Position numbers and translations under genes: made by a program | In this document: one piece after another, positions 35,205-43,677 of the stretch | Layout: every line of letters begins with the position of its first letter | Position numbering within the stretch: position 1 is the stretch's first letter | Notes under the pieces: model-generated | The model's input: only the letters and a program-made list of their open reading frames with translations | Told to the model about the DNA's origin: nothing | Database searches by the model: none | Source of the DNA: Chrysogorgia sp. JL179-B06 | Lineage: Eukaryota > Cnidaria > Anthozoa > Scleralcyonacea > Chrysogorgiidae | Length of the DNA stretch: 64,000 bases | Direction of reading: 5' to 3' | Assembly: GCA_035772405.1 (NCBI GenBank) | Contig: JAYKKM010000126.1 | Span: 186,001-250,000 of the forward strand

Positions 35205-35480
35205 AAACATTTTACACACCATAAGCTGTGTAAAAAAACACGTCTTCAGTGAATAAAAAAACACACACAGTGTGTAAAAAAGCACTCATGGCGTGTAAAA
35301 AAACACGATTAAAAAAAACACGGCTTATAGTGTGTCGTTTGGGCGACAAGCCGTTTACACGCTATATAGCGTGTAAATTTACACACCTAATTTACATCCG
35401 TGTTAAAAAACACGGCTTCTAGTGTGCTGTTTGGGCGACAAAAAAATGTGTGTAATTTCTACACACTTGTTTTTAGAGTG
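35205..35480. repeat. Subterminal repeats of the CACTA-like element, right
   Basis: Repeated GTGTGTAAAAAAACAC, ACACGGCTTATAGTGTG and TTTGGGCGACAA motifs, ending GTTTTTAGAGTG. They mirror the style of the left subterminal array. Confidence 0.8.
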
Positions 35481-36870
35481 TACCGTTTTAGCTTATAATA
35501 ATCATAAGCAAACCACGCAAGCACCACCGCGAGTACCCACATATTTTGAGCCAACCAAGCGAGACCCTTTGCACCCAACGTCAACGCATTGTAAACTAAG
35601 TTAGCCAACCCAACAGCCCATGGACCCATCTTCGTTATCGCGTTCTTAACAGCCTGTGCGAATGACTTTGTGGCTTTAGCGCCTTTCATAACAGCAGACC
35701 TCCCAGCGATAATAATTGTTGTTATAATCCCAGCCATTGAAATTGCCACAGCGCTCAACCCAACTATATTTTTTTTAGCCCATTTCTTGAATCTTTCTAA
35801 CCTAGACAAGTCATTGTTTGTGACCTCGTCAGTAATAATTTTATTAGCTTCTTCATGCTCTGGTTTGAGACCTTCCTGAAGTCGTACGCTATCCGCTTTC
35901 AACTCGGCTACCTCACTAATGTTTTTATACCGCCGTTCTTTCACTGGGTCAGTCTCATTTAAAGCTTTCAAGCGGTAGCTATCAACCATGATTTCTAAGG
36001 AATTTATCTTCACGTCGTTTGGACCACTTGGATTCAATATACCTGCGAGTTCTCTTATTTCCTCTTCGCTAGCGACCGTCGCGTTTAGCTCACTCTCTCG
36101 TGATTCTACTTCGTCTTCAACCCTATCACTAGCGGTAGAGACTATAGCGTCTGTTAAATCTTCTGTTGGTACTATATCCTCAGACCTCAACTGTGCATCA
36201 ACCACACCACTTGACGTGTTTTCGTGTTCCTTTCCAGCTTGCTCGACGAGTCGCTTGAACTCTTTAACGGCTTCAGCAGCGTCTTTTGCGTTACTATACT
36301 GAAACGTCTTACCTTGATTCCTTGAGACGACAACTTTTTCACCTCCAAACACAACACCGCTTTGCTTGCCCTTCTTATCAAGAGTTATGGTTGACTCATC
36401 AATGAGTTCCTTTGAGCTCAGTCCATCTCTCATTCTAATGTCTACTCTTAGAGCGTTTTTGAAGAAGTCTTTTTTGTCCCTCGCTATTGATGACTTTATG
36501 GTTGGTCTAAGTCTCTTCGTGTTCGGTATGTTTTCATGTATGTCGTCTAGATCTCTTTTGGCTCCCTTCGTTGAAATTGCGTCAGCTCCTATAGTCACCG
36601 TCTTGCCATCATCAATGAACGACGTTTCTTCTTGCCCACCTCGTCTTCTAGCAAGCTCGCTTCTTATCTTTTTTACGTCGTCGCGATAGTTACCATAATT
36701 AACGCGAACGCCTCTCGGCATCTCTCTCATACCGTACTCAATGTCTGTGTCTTTGAGTCGCTTTTCAGTCTCGGTTAGCTCCCCTTCTATAGTTGCTCAT
36801 CACTCATGTCTTTGTACTTATCGAGGTTGCTCATCTCGAGGTCATCAAGACCTTCCCCACCTTCAACCAT
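35459..36870 (-). pseudogene. Unknown Polinton membrane protein, frameshifted near its start
   Basis: Not assigned to a family. The long open frame (423 codons from 36730) is charged and probably elongated or helical over its first 300 residues. It then has two hydrophobic spans near residues 323-345 and 393-413, ending YDYYKLKRY. The likely start is ATG at 36868-36870, 6 nt after the integrase stop. That 27-codon beginning (MVEGGEGLDDLEMSNLDKYK...) is out of frame with the rest because of a one-base loss near 36790. The native stop was destroyed by the transposon at 35481, which supplies the last few codons and a new stop. A minor virion membrane or core protein is a guess from position. Confidence 0.7.
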
Positions 36871-36876
36871 ATTACA

Positions 36877-37980
36877 TTAGCTCACATTTTGAATATCGCT
36901 TTCTGGTACCCATGAGTTATGTTTGCTCTCATAACCTAGCCATTTAACCAACACCATCTTCTTTCCTCTGACTTTCTTTCTTCTCAACACCTTTTCAACT
37001 CTATACACATCATCACCATGTTTCTTATTGATCAGCGACAATTCCTGTTCATAAAACTTCCCAATAATCTGTTCACCGGTGTGGTCCTCAATCTCATACA
37101 CATTCGGATCACCACGAATAACTCTCACCACTTTAAACAGCTCTTCAGTGAAGTTGGCTTCATAACCCTTTGTGAATATACTCTTGTATTTACTAATTCT
37201 CACCGATTGACCAACCTTGAACTTCGGCAATGGGTTGTCTGCAAAATGATGACCAAACAAAGTGGTCCAAACCTCACCCTCATTTGATTTATTGACATCC
37301 TTCGGCTTCATCATAATGCTTCGACTCACATTGCTATTGTAATTGCTCACAAACTGGTCTAGAACGTCAATCCATTTGTACGTTCCACGAGCGTAAAAGT
37401 ACTTCCACATAACACTCTTGAGACTTCTATTGAAACGCTCAACAACAGCAGCCTTTTTATCGCTCTTAGTGCTGAAATATTTAACATCACGTTCTTTCAG
37501 CAAACTTTTCACCCCAACATTGTAGAACTCAAGTCCATCATCAAATTGTGCTAACTTAGGCATGGTTCCAAACCGATCTTTAAAGTCACTCAACAACTTT
37601 CCAACAGCCTCAGTCATGTTAGCAGTGTCTTTTCTATACACCGCAATGCCAAAAGCGTATCTACTCAATATTTCAATACCTGTTAGTATCCAATAATAAC
37701 CTCCATTCTGTTTTGAATACTTACTCATGTCCACTAAGTCCATTTGGAGCTCTTCACCAAGGTAATCAACAAAGGTCGCGCGGAACTTGTGTCTTCTCAC
37801 GATGGGTTTGTACCTAGTGTAAGTGTCCTGCGCTGTCAACCACTCTTTCACTGTTTTTCTAGTTACTTTCAATCCGTCTCCCAACGCACTTTGATACAAC
37901 CTCTCTGCACCACTGAACCCTGTCTTAGGATTATAATAAATATCTCGCAACCCTTGTTCTGTTTCCACACCAAGTTCCAT
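36877..37980 (-). CDS. INT: Polinton rve integrase with C-terminal chromodomain
   Basis: A DDE integrase of about 367 aa that joins the element's ends to host DNA and would make the 6-bp duplication. An N-terminal helical region (residues 1-65) precedes the rve core. The catalytic acids fit Asp in QMDLVDM, Asp in QFDDGLEF (the usual SDNG-like site) and Glu in AAVVERFNRSLK. A chromodomain-like module follows at the C-terminus (YRVEKVLRRKKVRG...VLVKWLGYE...SWVPESD), which may guide insertion to chromatin. The frame is intact. I use ATG at 37978-37980, five nt after the stop of the minor capsid gene. An upstream in-frame GTG is less likely. Confidence 0.93.
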   Translation of the reverse strand: MELGVETEQGLRDIYYNPKTGFSGAERLYQSALGDGLKVTRKTVKEWLTAQDTYTRYKPIVRRHKFRATFVDYLGEELQMDLVDMSKYSKQNGGYYWILTGIEILSRYAFGIAVYRKDTANMTEAVGKLLSDFKDRFGTMPKLAQFDDGLEFYNVGVKSLLKERDVKYFSTKSDKKAAVVERFNRSLKSVMWKYFYARGTYKWIDVLDQFVSNYNSNVSRSIMMKPKDVNKSNEGEVWTTLFGHHFADNPLPKFKVGQSVRISKYKSIFTKGYEANFTEELFKVVRVIRGDPNVYEIEDHTGEQIIGKFYEQELSLINKKHGDDVYRVEKVLRRKKVRGKKMVLVKWLGYESKHNSWVPESDIQNVS

Positions 37981-37985
37981 ATAAT

Positions 37986-38683
37986 TCACACTACATACAG
38001 TTCCAATAACACCGCGCCAATTTTGAGATCATCGTTATTTGGTTTGACACGAAACGTCATACTCGAGTAAACACCTTTTGTAATACTCACCTTGGATTCA
38101 ATGTCCACATGGCGTTGTACTGACCCCTTCAAAGACTGTTCGGTGGGATTGGCAACGTTGTGATCACGTCGCTACGCTTCCCATCAATACCCACATTGCT
38201 CTCGGTTTCAACAACGTCGCACGAGACTTCTATGTACTTTAAACCTTTATACATGTCGACCTCGTTTGGGCTAGTGTGCCACTGTAAGTCATTCTGAATC
38301 ACCTCATTTCTTGCAAAACCAAGTAGAGGCCCAAGGGTGTCTAACACAGCTGAGCTACTAACCTTAACCCTGCATCTACTTGTGGGCACTAGTTTCTCTA
38401 TCTCGAGATTCACCTTATGTTTGTTAGACTCATGTTTCAAGACTTTGACCAATGCGTCGAAGCTAAAGTACCCTTCACCCACTTTAATCTTTTTAAAAGA
38501 GCCAACCCTAGAGTCATCCAACGTGAAGACCTGAATGCTGTCGTCATTTGTCGTGTTATGGTAGTCCCAAAACACAGTCGCTGTCTTGACCATAATGTAT
38601 GGGTTATCGTGTATGACCATCATTGCGTTGTCAAAGGACACAACTTTTTCTACACCTTTAATGAATACCGTCAACTTTCGCAT
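37986..38683 (-). pseudogene. mCP: Penton-like minor capsid protein, frameshifted
   Basis: The frame starts MRKLTVFIKGVEKVVSF at 38683 and continues to LKYIEVSCDVVETESNVGID, a strand region typical of Polinton single-jelly-roll vertex proteins. It ends prematurely at 38129. The conserved-looking C-terminus (SMTFRVKPNNDDLKIGAVLL) lies in another frame down to a stop at 37986-37988, so one base has been lost near 38140. Family assignment rests on position next to the integrase and sequence style. The gene is divergent from the next one, with only 24 nt between starts. Confidence 0.7.
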
Positions 38684-38707
38684 TATGTATAACATACAGT
38701 ATATTAT
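38684..38707. promoter_or_regulatory. Short divergent promoter region
   Basis: Only 24 nt separate the starts of the minor capsid gene (minus) and the 208-aa gene (plus). The spacer contains TATGTATAACATACAGTATA, TATA-like in both directions. Confidence 0.5.
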
Positions 38708-39334
38708 ATGCAGAAAGCCCTTCATGACTACTATGGAAAGTACTACGAACGTGCGATGGCGAACACATCGAAGGCCACACACGACGCAAAGGCGGACCTC
38801 ATCAAAAAGTACCCTCACGCCACTTTAAGCAAATTCGAGTTCTACCCAAATATTTCGCAAGACGGTAAGATCCTAAATGTTGACGTATACTTCAAAAACA
38901 ACGACATCCTCAGCACAGACATAACCAGCGCAACCTTCAAAAACGATAAAAACATGTGGAAGTGGCTACACAATAGTAAGTTCCCAATAATATGGCAAGG
39001 CGGTGGAGCTATCCAACCACTACCAAAAGGTCATAAGAACCACTGGGGGCTTTGGGATGGCTACCCAACGGAAAACGTATTAAATTATCCAGTGAACAAC
39101 TTCAAAGTTTTTGTTAACCAAAATAGCTACTTCATGTCAAAGCTACCAACCTTACAAATCACCACGTCAAAGACCATGTCGAAATGGGACGACAGCGAAT
39201 CTTACTATCGTGTTGTGTTTGCGACGTATTGTGCGAGTTTCTGTTGTGGAGTCTCACTGCAGCATTTATCAGTGTCACAAGAAGTCCACCCTGTGGTCAC
39301 AAGTGTGATGAGATTCCATGTACTTCACCATTAG
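38708..39334 (+). CDS. Unknown Polinton protein, about 208 aa
   Basis: Not recognised. The first 160 residues look globular (KYPHATLSKFEFYPNIS, GGAIQPLPKGHKNHWGLWDG). The C-terminal 35 residues change character. Another frame (39184-39372) offers a hydrophobic span then a Cys/Pro tail (TRSPPCGHKCDEIPC), so a late frameshift near 39230 is possible. Despite a His-Trp pair there is no convincing adenain triad, so I do not call it the maturation protease. An alternative start is the ATG at 38756. It leads the plus-strand gene block. Confidence 0.6.
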   Translation: MQKALHDYYGKYYERAMANTSKATHDAKADLIKKYPHATLSKFEFYPNISQDGKILNVDVYFKNNDILSTDITSATFKNDKNMWKWLHNSKFPIIWQGGGAIQPLPKGHKNHWGLWDGYPTENVLNYPVNNFKVFVNQNSYFMSKLPTLQITTSKTMSKWDDSESYYRVVFATYCASFCCGVSLQHLSVSQEVHPVVTSVMRFHVLHH

Positions 39335-39368
39335 AAGACTTCTCAGAAGAATGGAAGGTGGTGAGACG

Positions 39369-40121
39369 ATGAGATCAATAAGTAGAGAATTTAACGCCTC
39401 CAAATTGTATGGTAAGATTTCCAAGATTCCCAGAAAACATTACTACCAGAATAAAGTCCTGAGTGATGGCACTTTAGGCGAATCCAGAGTCTACACACTC
39501 AACGACGTTCAGAACGATTATAAACGATACGTCGCGCGATTGTCAGACGGCTTCACCAACATTGGACTGCAATATCTAAATCAAAGCATAGAAGCCTTTG
39601 TGTACTCCACACTTGGTGCGCAAGCGAGAACACGTGTATCTGTCGTTGGTGGCTCTGCAGGAAGTCTAGAAACCCAACAAGAGTTCCGAAAGTTGTTCGC
39701 TGACAGTGTTATACAGTATGACGTGTCGACATGGATTCTCAACATGAATAAATCGATTAGAGACACCAACGTTATTCAAAATCTTGCAGTGTCGCCAAGT
39801 ACATGGTTAATGCCAAGCAATGTGGTGATACTCAAGAATAAAATCGCTGGGTACAACAACTTATTAAAGATTGCCACAGAGTCCATGAAATTTGGAGTGA
39901 ACACTCGCATGAATGCAACAACACCAACGACTGTGGCTAAAAAAGTCCACCAAGAAAATGTGGTGACTAACTTAGTAGCACCACCCGTGAAGAGAACAGT
40001 GACCAATCAGAAGGTGTACGCTACCACCACCACAAGTAAGTCAGACACGACAACGCTGGCGATAGTGTTAGGGTTCTCAGCAGTCTCTGGCTATCTACTA
40101 ACCAAATACACCTTGAGGTAG
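39369..40121 (+). CDS. Unknown Polinton protein with C-terminal membrane anchor
   Basis: About 250 aa from ATG at 39369 (MRSISREFNASKLYGKISKI); an alternative start lies at 39351. The body is rich in Asn, Ser and Thr and probably folded. A Thr/Ser-rich linker follows (residues 200-220) and then a single hydrophobic span (LAIVLGFSAVSGYLLT) near the C-terminus. This suggests a tail-anchored membrane or virion protein. It ends 2 nt before the next start, so the genes are tightly packed. No family was recognised. Confidence 0.7.
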   Translation: MRSISREFNASKLYGKISKIPRKHYYQNKVLSDGTLGESRVYTLNDVQNDYKRYVARLSDGFTNIGLQYLNQSIEAFVYSTLGAQARTRVSVVGGSAGSLETQQEFRKLFADSVIQYDVSTWILNMNKSIRDTNVIQNLAVSPSTWLMPSNVVILKNKIAGYNNLLKIATESMKFGVNTRMNATTPTTVAKKVHQENVVTNLVAPPVKRTVTNQKVYATTTTSKSDTTTLAIVLGFSAVSGYLLTKYTLR

Positions 40122-40123
40122 TA

Positions 40124-41074
40124 ATGAGTCTAAACTATGGGTATGAGTCTGACGACCCCCACGATAAAATACTAAAGAGAACGAAAAGGCATCTGGACGA
40201 AGATCCCAAATTAAGTGTGACCGGTGGAAGGATGTTTGGGCTAATAGACATGCAAGGCTCGGCAATAAAAAACGTAGCAGACCCAGTCGATGACTCAGAC
40301 GCCGCAAACAAGAGTACTCTAGAGCAATTGCTATCAGGTTTCCTCAAGAGTCAGTCCTACAATGTTGTGTTCGACTTCAACGTTAGCACACACGCCTTGA
40401 AAAACGTGGAATTTCACACCAACGATTCAAACAAAGTGAAAGCCATTGGTGAAACAAGTAAATTAGTGCAAAACAACCCAACCTATGGTCCTATTGTTGG
40501 CGTTAACGGTGCAGGTCACAGTTTTCTATCCCCTGAGTTAACACCACTCCCACTTGAGTCAGGCCTTCATTTTAACTGCCCAAGTATGCAGTGGTGTGAC
40601 CTCTCCATTTTTGTTGTGGTGCGGTTACCTATGAGAGCCACGGGGTCAAATTGGGAGACAATTATATCAAACGACGACGGTCAGTGGGATAAGTTCATAG
40701 GGTACAAGACTGGTATGACTAATGGACTCGCGTATGGTGGCAGCAACCCAGCAATGGAGAGCATATGCACTATTCCAAGTGGCGTTGACCTCACAAAAAT
40801 GCATATGATATCAATACACTGGCAAATGAGCAATTCACATGTCAGGGTCAACAACATCAAGTCAACTGACTCAGACTTCATAGCGAACATGAAAAAGATA
40901 GGCACACCCTATGGAACAATTTTTGGAATACATCGACCAAGAATACCACTCGCGCCCTATGCATACCCATCGTTGGTAGAGTTCTACGGTGTGAAAATTG
41001 TGAGTGGTTACATGACGAACCGAGACATCATAATCATGGGTGGAGAAATGATGAAGGAATATGGTATAAAGTAA
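40124..41074 (+). CDS. Fibre-like protein with concanavalin/LamG-like domain
   Basis: A 316-aa protein. Residues about 40-70 contain DMQGSAIKNVADPVDDSDAA, the NVxxPxxxxDAAnK pattern common in shaft regions of phage and viral tail fibres. Residues about 95-310 resemble a concanavalin-A/LamG-like beta sandwich, with strand-like stretches such as HMISIHWQMSNSHVRVNN and EFYGVKIVSGYMTNRD. I infer a surface attachment or spike protein that may bind glycans. This is based on pattern only. The frame is intact. The stop is followed directly by the next ATG. Confidence 0.6.
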   Translation: MSLNYGYESDDPHDKILKRTKRHLDEDPKLSVTGGRMFGLIDMQGSAIKNVADPVDDSDAANKSTLEQLLSGFLKSQSYNVVFDFNVSTHALKNVEFHTNDSNKVKAIGETSKLVQNNPTYGPIVGVNGAGHSFLSPELTPLPLESGLHFNCPSMQWCDLSIFVVVRLPMRATGSNWETIISNDDGQWDKFIGYKTGMTNGLAYGGSNPAMESICTIPSGVDLTKMHMISIHWQMSNSHVRVNNIKSTDSDFIANMKKIGTPYGTIFGIHRPRIPLAPYAYPSLVEFYGVKIVSGYMTNRDIIIMGGEMMKEYGIK

Positions 41075-41281
41075 ATGGGAGCATGTATTTCGAGACCTCA
41101 TGAAATATATAAAATAAATAAAACGACTGACCACATGTTCAAAGCTGGTGGATCATTTGGCCGCGGTGACGTAACTCTCGAGCTCCACGCTGAGATTGGT
41201 ATGAGGTCTAAAAAGACTTACGGCAAACCTATTATGCTACCAGAGTCAGACACTGTGGGAGTGGTAGAGGACACGACCTAA
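41075..41281 (+). CDS. Small protein with myristoylation/palmitoylation-like N-terminus
   Basis: A 68-aa protein starting MGACISRPHE. Gly2, Cys4 and Ser6 fit dual N-myristoylation and palmitoylation, which would anchor it to membrane. The rest has a short basic patch and an acidic C-terminus and is not recognised. It abuts the fibre-like gene with no gap (TAA then ATG). Confidence 0.6.
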   Translation: MGACISRPHEIYKINKTTDHMFKAGGSFGRGDVTLELHAEIGMRSKKTYGKPIMLPESDTVGVVEDTT

Positions 41282-41287
41282 ACTATA

Positions 41288-41458
41288 ATGGGTTGGTCTC
41301 AGCTTCGAGGGTCTCAACTTCGAAGATTTAGAAAGCTGGTTCGTAACATTAGAAACTTTTTCAGACGACGTAGCAAACCGAAGACTAATAAAACACACCT
41401 GATGCGTTGGTACACAACAAACCAGATCTATAAAAAACCTAACGCCCACATTGAGTAG
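41288..41458 (+). CDS. Tiny very basic protein, 56 aa
   Basis: Starts MGWSQLRGSQLRRFRKLV and contains NFFRRRSKPKTNK. About a third of residues are Arg or Lys and there are almost no acids. Size and charge suggest a DNA-condensing core peptide (compare small core proteins of adenoviruses), but no family was recognised. It starts 6 nt after the previous stop and ends in the leader of the BRO gene. Confidence 0.55.
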   Translation: MGWSQLRGSQLRRFRKLVRNIRNFFRRRSKPKTNKTHLMRWYTTNQIYKKPNAHIE

Positions 41459-41483
41459 TTTTTTCGTGGGAGACTATATAGTG
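41459..41483 (+). promoter_or_regulatory. Shared start-proximal motif (BRO gene)
   Basis: TTTTTTCGTGGGAGACTATA followed by TAGTG lies just before the ATG. The order T-run, TGGGAG, TATAGT, ATG is repeated before the thymidine kinase and the 242-aa zinc-finger genes. Confidence 0.55.
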
Positions 41484-42251
41484 ATGACTTCCATGGCACT
41501 TCAACTATTTGATTTCGATGGTCACCAAATCACGACGGTTATGAATAACGGTGACATATGGTTCAAAGCGAAAGAAGTCGCGAGCGCTCTAGGTTACGCT
41601 CGACCAAAGGATGCAGTACACGACCACGTCGAACCTGACTGTAGAATGAAGATGGAGCAGGCCTCGTTTATCAACGAACTTGGTGTCTACTCGTTGGTGT
41701 TCTCAAGTAAAATGGAGCGTGCGAGACACCTTGGAAGGTGGGTGCACTCAGAAGTCTTACCAAGCGTTAGAAAGACTGTAGCTGACGTTGGTCTCAAACA
41801 CAACCAGTTTAAAATGATCACCGAGTTCGACCTTCACACGAAAGTCGTTGGTTTTCTTAGGAAATATTATCCAGAAGCTATTTTGATAGCCGGGCTTGGT
41901 GAGAATCAAGACACTTCTGCGAAGAGAATAAATTCATGGAAAAAAGGTTACCAACGTGGAACACCTGATTTGATTATTGCTAATGCAAACCGACAGCAAA
42001 CCGAGCTTGTGATTGAGTTCAAGAACCCAGGTGGCACAGGTAGAACATCCAAAGAGCAAGACTCTCTTCTACTCAGATATAAGTCCGCTGGGTATCTAAC
42101 ATTGTTGTGCGACTCGTACGACGACGCTATTACTACGGTAATAAAATATTTCTTTGACGTTGGGTTTCAATGTTCCCAGTGTATTCGTAAATTTAAAAAT
42201 AAAGCAGCGTTAAGTAACCACGAGAGACATCACTGTGTGGTGCGCGACTAA
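41484..42251 (+). CDS. BRO-N / VRR-NUC nuclease / C2H2 zinc-finger fusion
   Basis: About 255 aa from ATG at 41484. Residues 1-95 match the BRO family N-terminal DNA-binding domain (MNNGDIWFKAKEVASALGYA; ARHLGRWVHSEVLPSVRKT). Residues about 115-220 look like a VRR-NUC-type PD-(D/E)xK nuclease: GTPDLIIAN supplies the Asp, VIEFKNPGG the Glu-x-Lys, and KEQDSLLLRYKSAGYLTLL the Gln and following helix. A C2H2 finger (FQCSQCIRKFKNKAALSNHE) closes the protein. BRO proteins are common in large DNA viruses. The nuclease suggests a role in DNA repair, recombination or attack on competing DNA. The frame is intact. Confidence 0.8.
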   Translation: MTSMALQLFDFDGHQITTVMNNGDIWFKAKEVASALGYARPKDAVHDHVEPDCRMKMEQASFINELGVYSLVFSSKMERARHLGRWVHSEVLPSVRKTVADVGLKHNQFKMITEFDLHTKVVGFLRKYYPEAILIAGLGENQDTSAKRINSWKKGYQRGTPDLIIANANRQQTELVIEFKNPGGTGRTSKEQDSLLLRYKSAGYLTLLCDSYDDAITTVIKYFFDVGFQCSQCIRKFKNKAALSNHERHHCVVRD

Positions 42252-42353
42252 TTTTATGTGTGTGAAAAAAATGTTGTCTCTATGACATTGGGCGCTTCAC
42301 GTGTCCAATGTCTAAATTTAAAAAAGTGGGACGTATTGAGAACACCCTTAATT

Positions 42354-42920
42354 TTATGTGGAAGGATGATGACGTCTGCACACTGCTTTGTATTGTTCAG
42401 CACCACCAACAAATGATGGTCCTGGATTATATCTCCAATTGAATGGTGCTTCAACAGTTGTTCCGTCGGTGTCACGACAAACAGCGCAATACGCTTTTAG
42501 AAATGTGATGTCGTCTGCCATTGGAAAGAGTGTGTCAAGCTCACCAAGTTTTTTTAAGTGCTCTGTTGTTATGAGACCACAAATAATGACGTGAATGCCA
42601 GCTTTGACATACTTGCGAATAACTGGAAGTAGATCAGAGTACCAATGGCCTTCATCAATGCCGATGACGTCAACGTCAGTCAGCTCGTCGCAACTTGGAA
42701 GGTTGGTGATTAGCTTTGCAGGTAGACTGTCTGATCCAACAACAATGGTTTGACGATGTGTGGAGAACGTGTGGTCAGCTCGTCTAGTGTCGCCCGCGTT
42801 GTTCATGTAAAGGACTCTAAGCCCTGATTTACTTAACGCGACTAACCTGCGAAGAGTCTCTGTCGTTTTTCCTGCGAACATAGGACCAATCACGATTTCT
42901 AGTTTACCAACTTTCTTCAT
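42354..42920 (-). CDS. TK: Thymidine kinase (type II, TK1-like)
   Basis: Phosphorylates thymidine to dTMP with ATP, feeding dNTP pools for DNA synthesis. From ATG at 42918-42920 it is 188 aa. It has a P-loop GPMFAGKTTETLRR (residues about 12-25) and the DEG catalytic motif in GIDEGHWYSDL. A CAVC...CRRHH zinc-binding pair and the lasso-like GGAEQYKAVCR end complete the TK1 fold. The usual DEGQF is DEGHW here. The frame is intact. It converges with the BRO gene and lies downstream of the 242-aa gene on the same strand. The motif CTGGGGGTATAGTA precedes the start. Confidence 0.92.
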   Translation of the reverse strand: MKKVGKLEIVIGPMFAGKTTETLRRLVALSKSGLRVLYMNNAGDTRRADHTFSTHRQTIVVGSDSLPAKLITNLPSCDELTDVDVIGIDEGHWYSDLLPVIRKYVKAGIHVIICGLITTEHLKKLGELDTLFPMADDITFLKAYCAVCRDTDGTTVEAPFNWRYNPGPSFVGGAEQYKAVCRRHHPST

Positions 42921-42948
42921 GGTTACTATACCCCCAGAGAAATATTTT
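42921..42948 (-). promoter_or_regulatory. Shared start-proximal motif (thymidine kinase gene)
   Basis: Read on the minus strand, a TTTTTTATATTTCT-like AT run is followed by CTGGGGGTATAGTAACC and then ATG. It matches the motif before the 242-aa gene almost exactly. Confidence 0.6.
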
Positions 42949-43677
42949 TTATTGTGGTGGTGGAAATCGTTGTTCGTTGTCAAATATCCGCTGAAGCTCT
43001 AAGTTTTTAAGATGGGACTGCGAGCTCTCATGTCTTGAGCGACACATTGGGCTATTGGTAACCATACCGCACGGGTAACACCTGTACACGTTGGACTCAT
43101 ACGCGAAATACTGATGGGTGGGTGAGAGTATGTGGTCCTCGAGGTCGTCCACACTCAGTATCTCATTACACCCCACCCTACAAACGTTAACGCCACGGTT
43201 TTTGGCAAGCTCTAGCCATGCTTTGAGTTTGGTTGGACACGGTCTCCATAGAAGGCTCACTAAGAACACTTCGAGGAAGTTGCCAAGTAGCGTAGCGGTG
43301 GACTCGCAAGGGTTGTCTAAGTAGCCTCTACCTGCTAACACAAGGTACTTGAATGGTGAGTAGCACCACACAGGGATCAATCTGGTTAGTATGTTAACCG
43401 TCATGTTGGCTTCAACTTCGTTAAGTTCAACCCAAAACTTGTGAACACGTTTTGTAAAGAAAATCTGATCCTCAAATCGTCTCGACACTTCTTCGTTTTT
43501 ACAACTGGGCTCGCACAACACGAAGACTGCCGAGTACTCTTTTAAGACGTTAGGCCCAGAGGCGTCTCGTGAGGCGCGCACGTTGATAAAGGACTGTCTC
43601 CGCATTGCGTCGATCTCCTCTTCTGCGGCGTCTTGGACTTGAGTCGTCTCTTCTGCGGTGCCTTGGACTTGAGTCAT
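42949..43677 (-). CDS. Unknown 242-aa protein with C-terminal zinc fingers
   Basis: The N-terminus has a duplicated acidic segment (TQVQGTAEE / TQVQDAAEE). The middle is a probably globular domain of about 130 residues (HKFWVELNEVEANM; LVLAGRGYLDNPCES). The C-terminus has two Cys/His sets, CRVGC...H...H and CYPCG...C...H...H, consistent with C2H2-type fingers. No family was recognised. A nucleic-acid-binding function is likely from the fingers. It starts at ATG 43675-43677 behind the CTGGGAGTATAGTATA motif and is followed by the thymidine kinase gene. Confidence 0.75.
   Translation of the reverse strand: MTQVQGTAEETTQVQDAAEEEIDAMRRQSFINVRASRDASGPNVLKEYSAVFVLCEPSCKNEEVSRRFEDQIFFTKRVHKFWVELNEVEANMTVNILTRLIPVWCYSPFKYLVLAGRGYLDNPCESTATLLGNFLEVFLVSLLWRPCPTKLKAWLELAKNRGVNVCRVGCNEILSVDDLEDHILSPTHQYFAYESNVYRCYPCGMVTNSPMCRSRHESSQSHLKNLELQRIFDNEQRFPPPQ

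Larger units (their letters stand above)
28858..35480. mobile_element. CACTA/EnSpm-like DNA transposon inserted in the Polinton
   Basis: The 6623-bp insert has inverted ends CACTCTAAAAAC / GTTTTTAGAGTG and is flanked by the dinucleotide TA (28856-28857 and 35481-35482). A CACT start, 2-bp duplication and dense subterminal repeats favour the CACTA/EnSpm group. Tc1/mariner would be the alternative for a TA duplication. No complete transposase is visible, only a 115-codon frame at 31253-31600. SINE-like copies, microsatellites and hairpins are nested inside. On the two sides the Polinton genes are continuous, which confirms the boundaries. Confidence 0.85.

Noticed and set aside
38708..39334. 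Maturation protease of the Polinton
   Set aside because: There is one His-Trp pair, but no clear Asp/Asn and Cys partners in adenain-like spacing.
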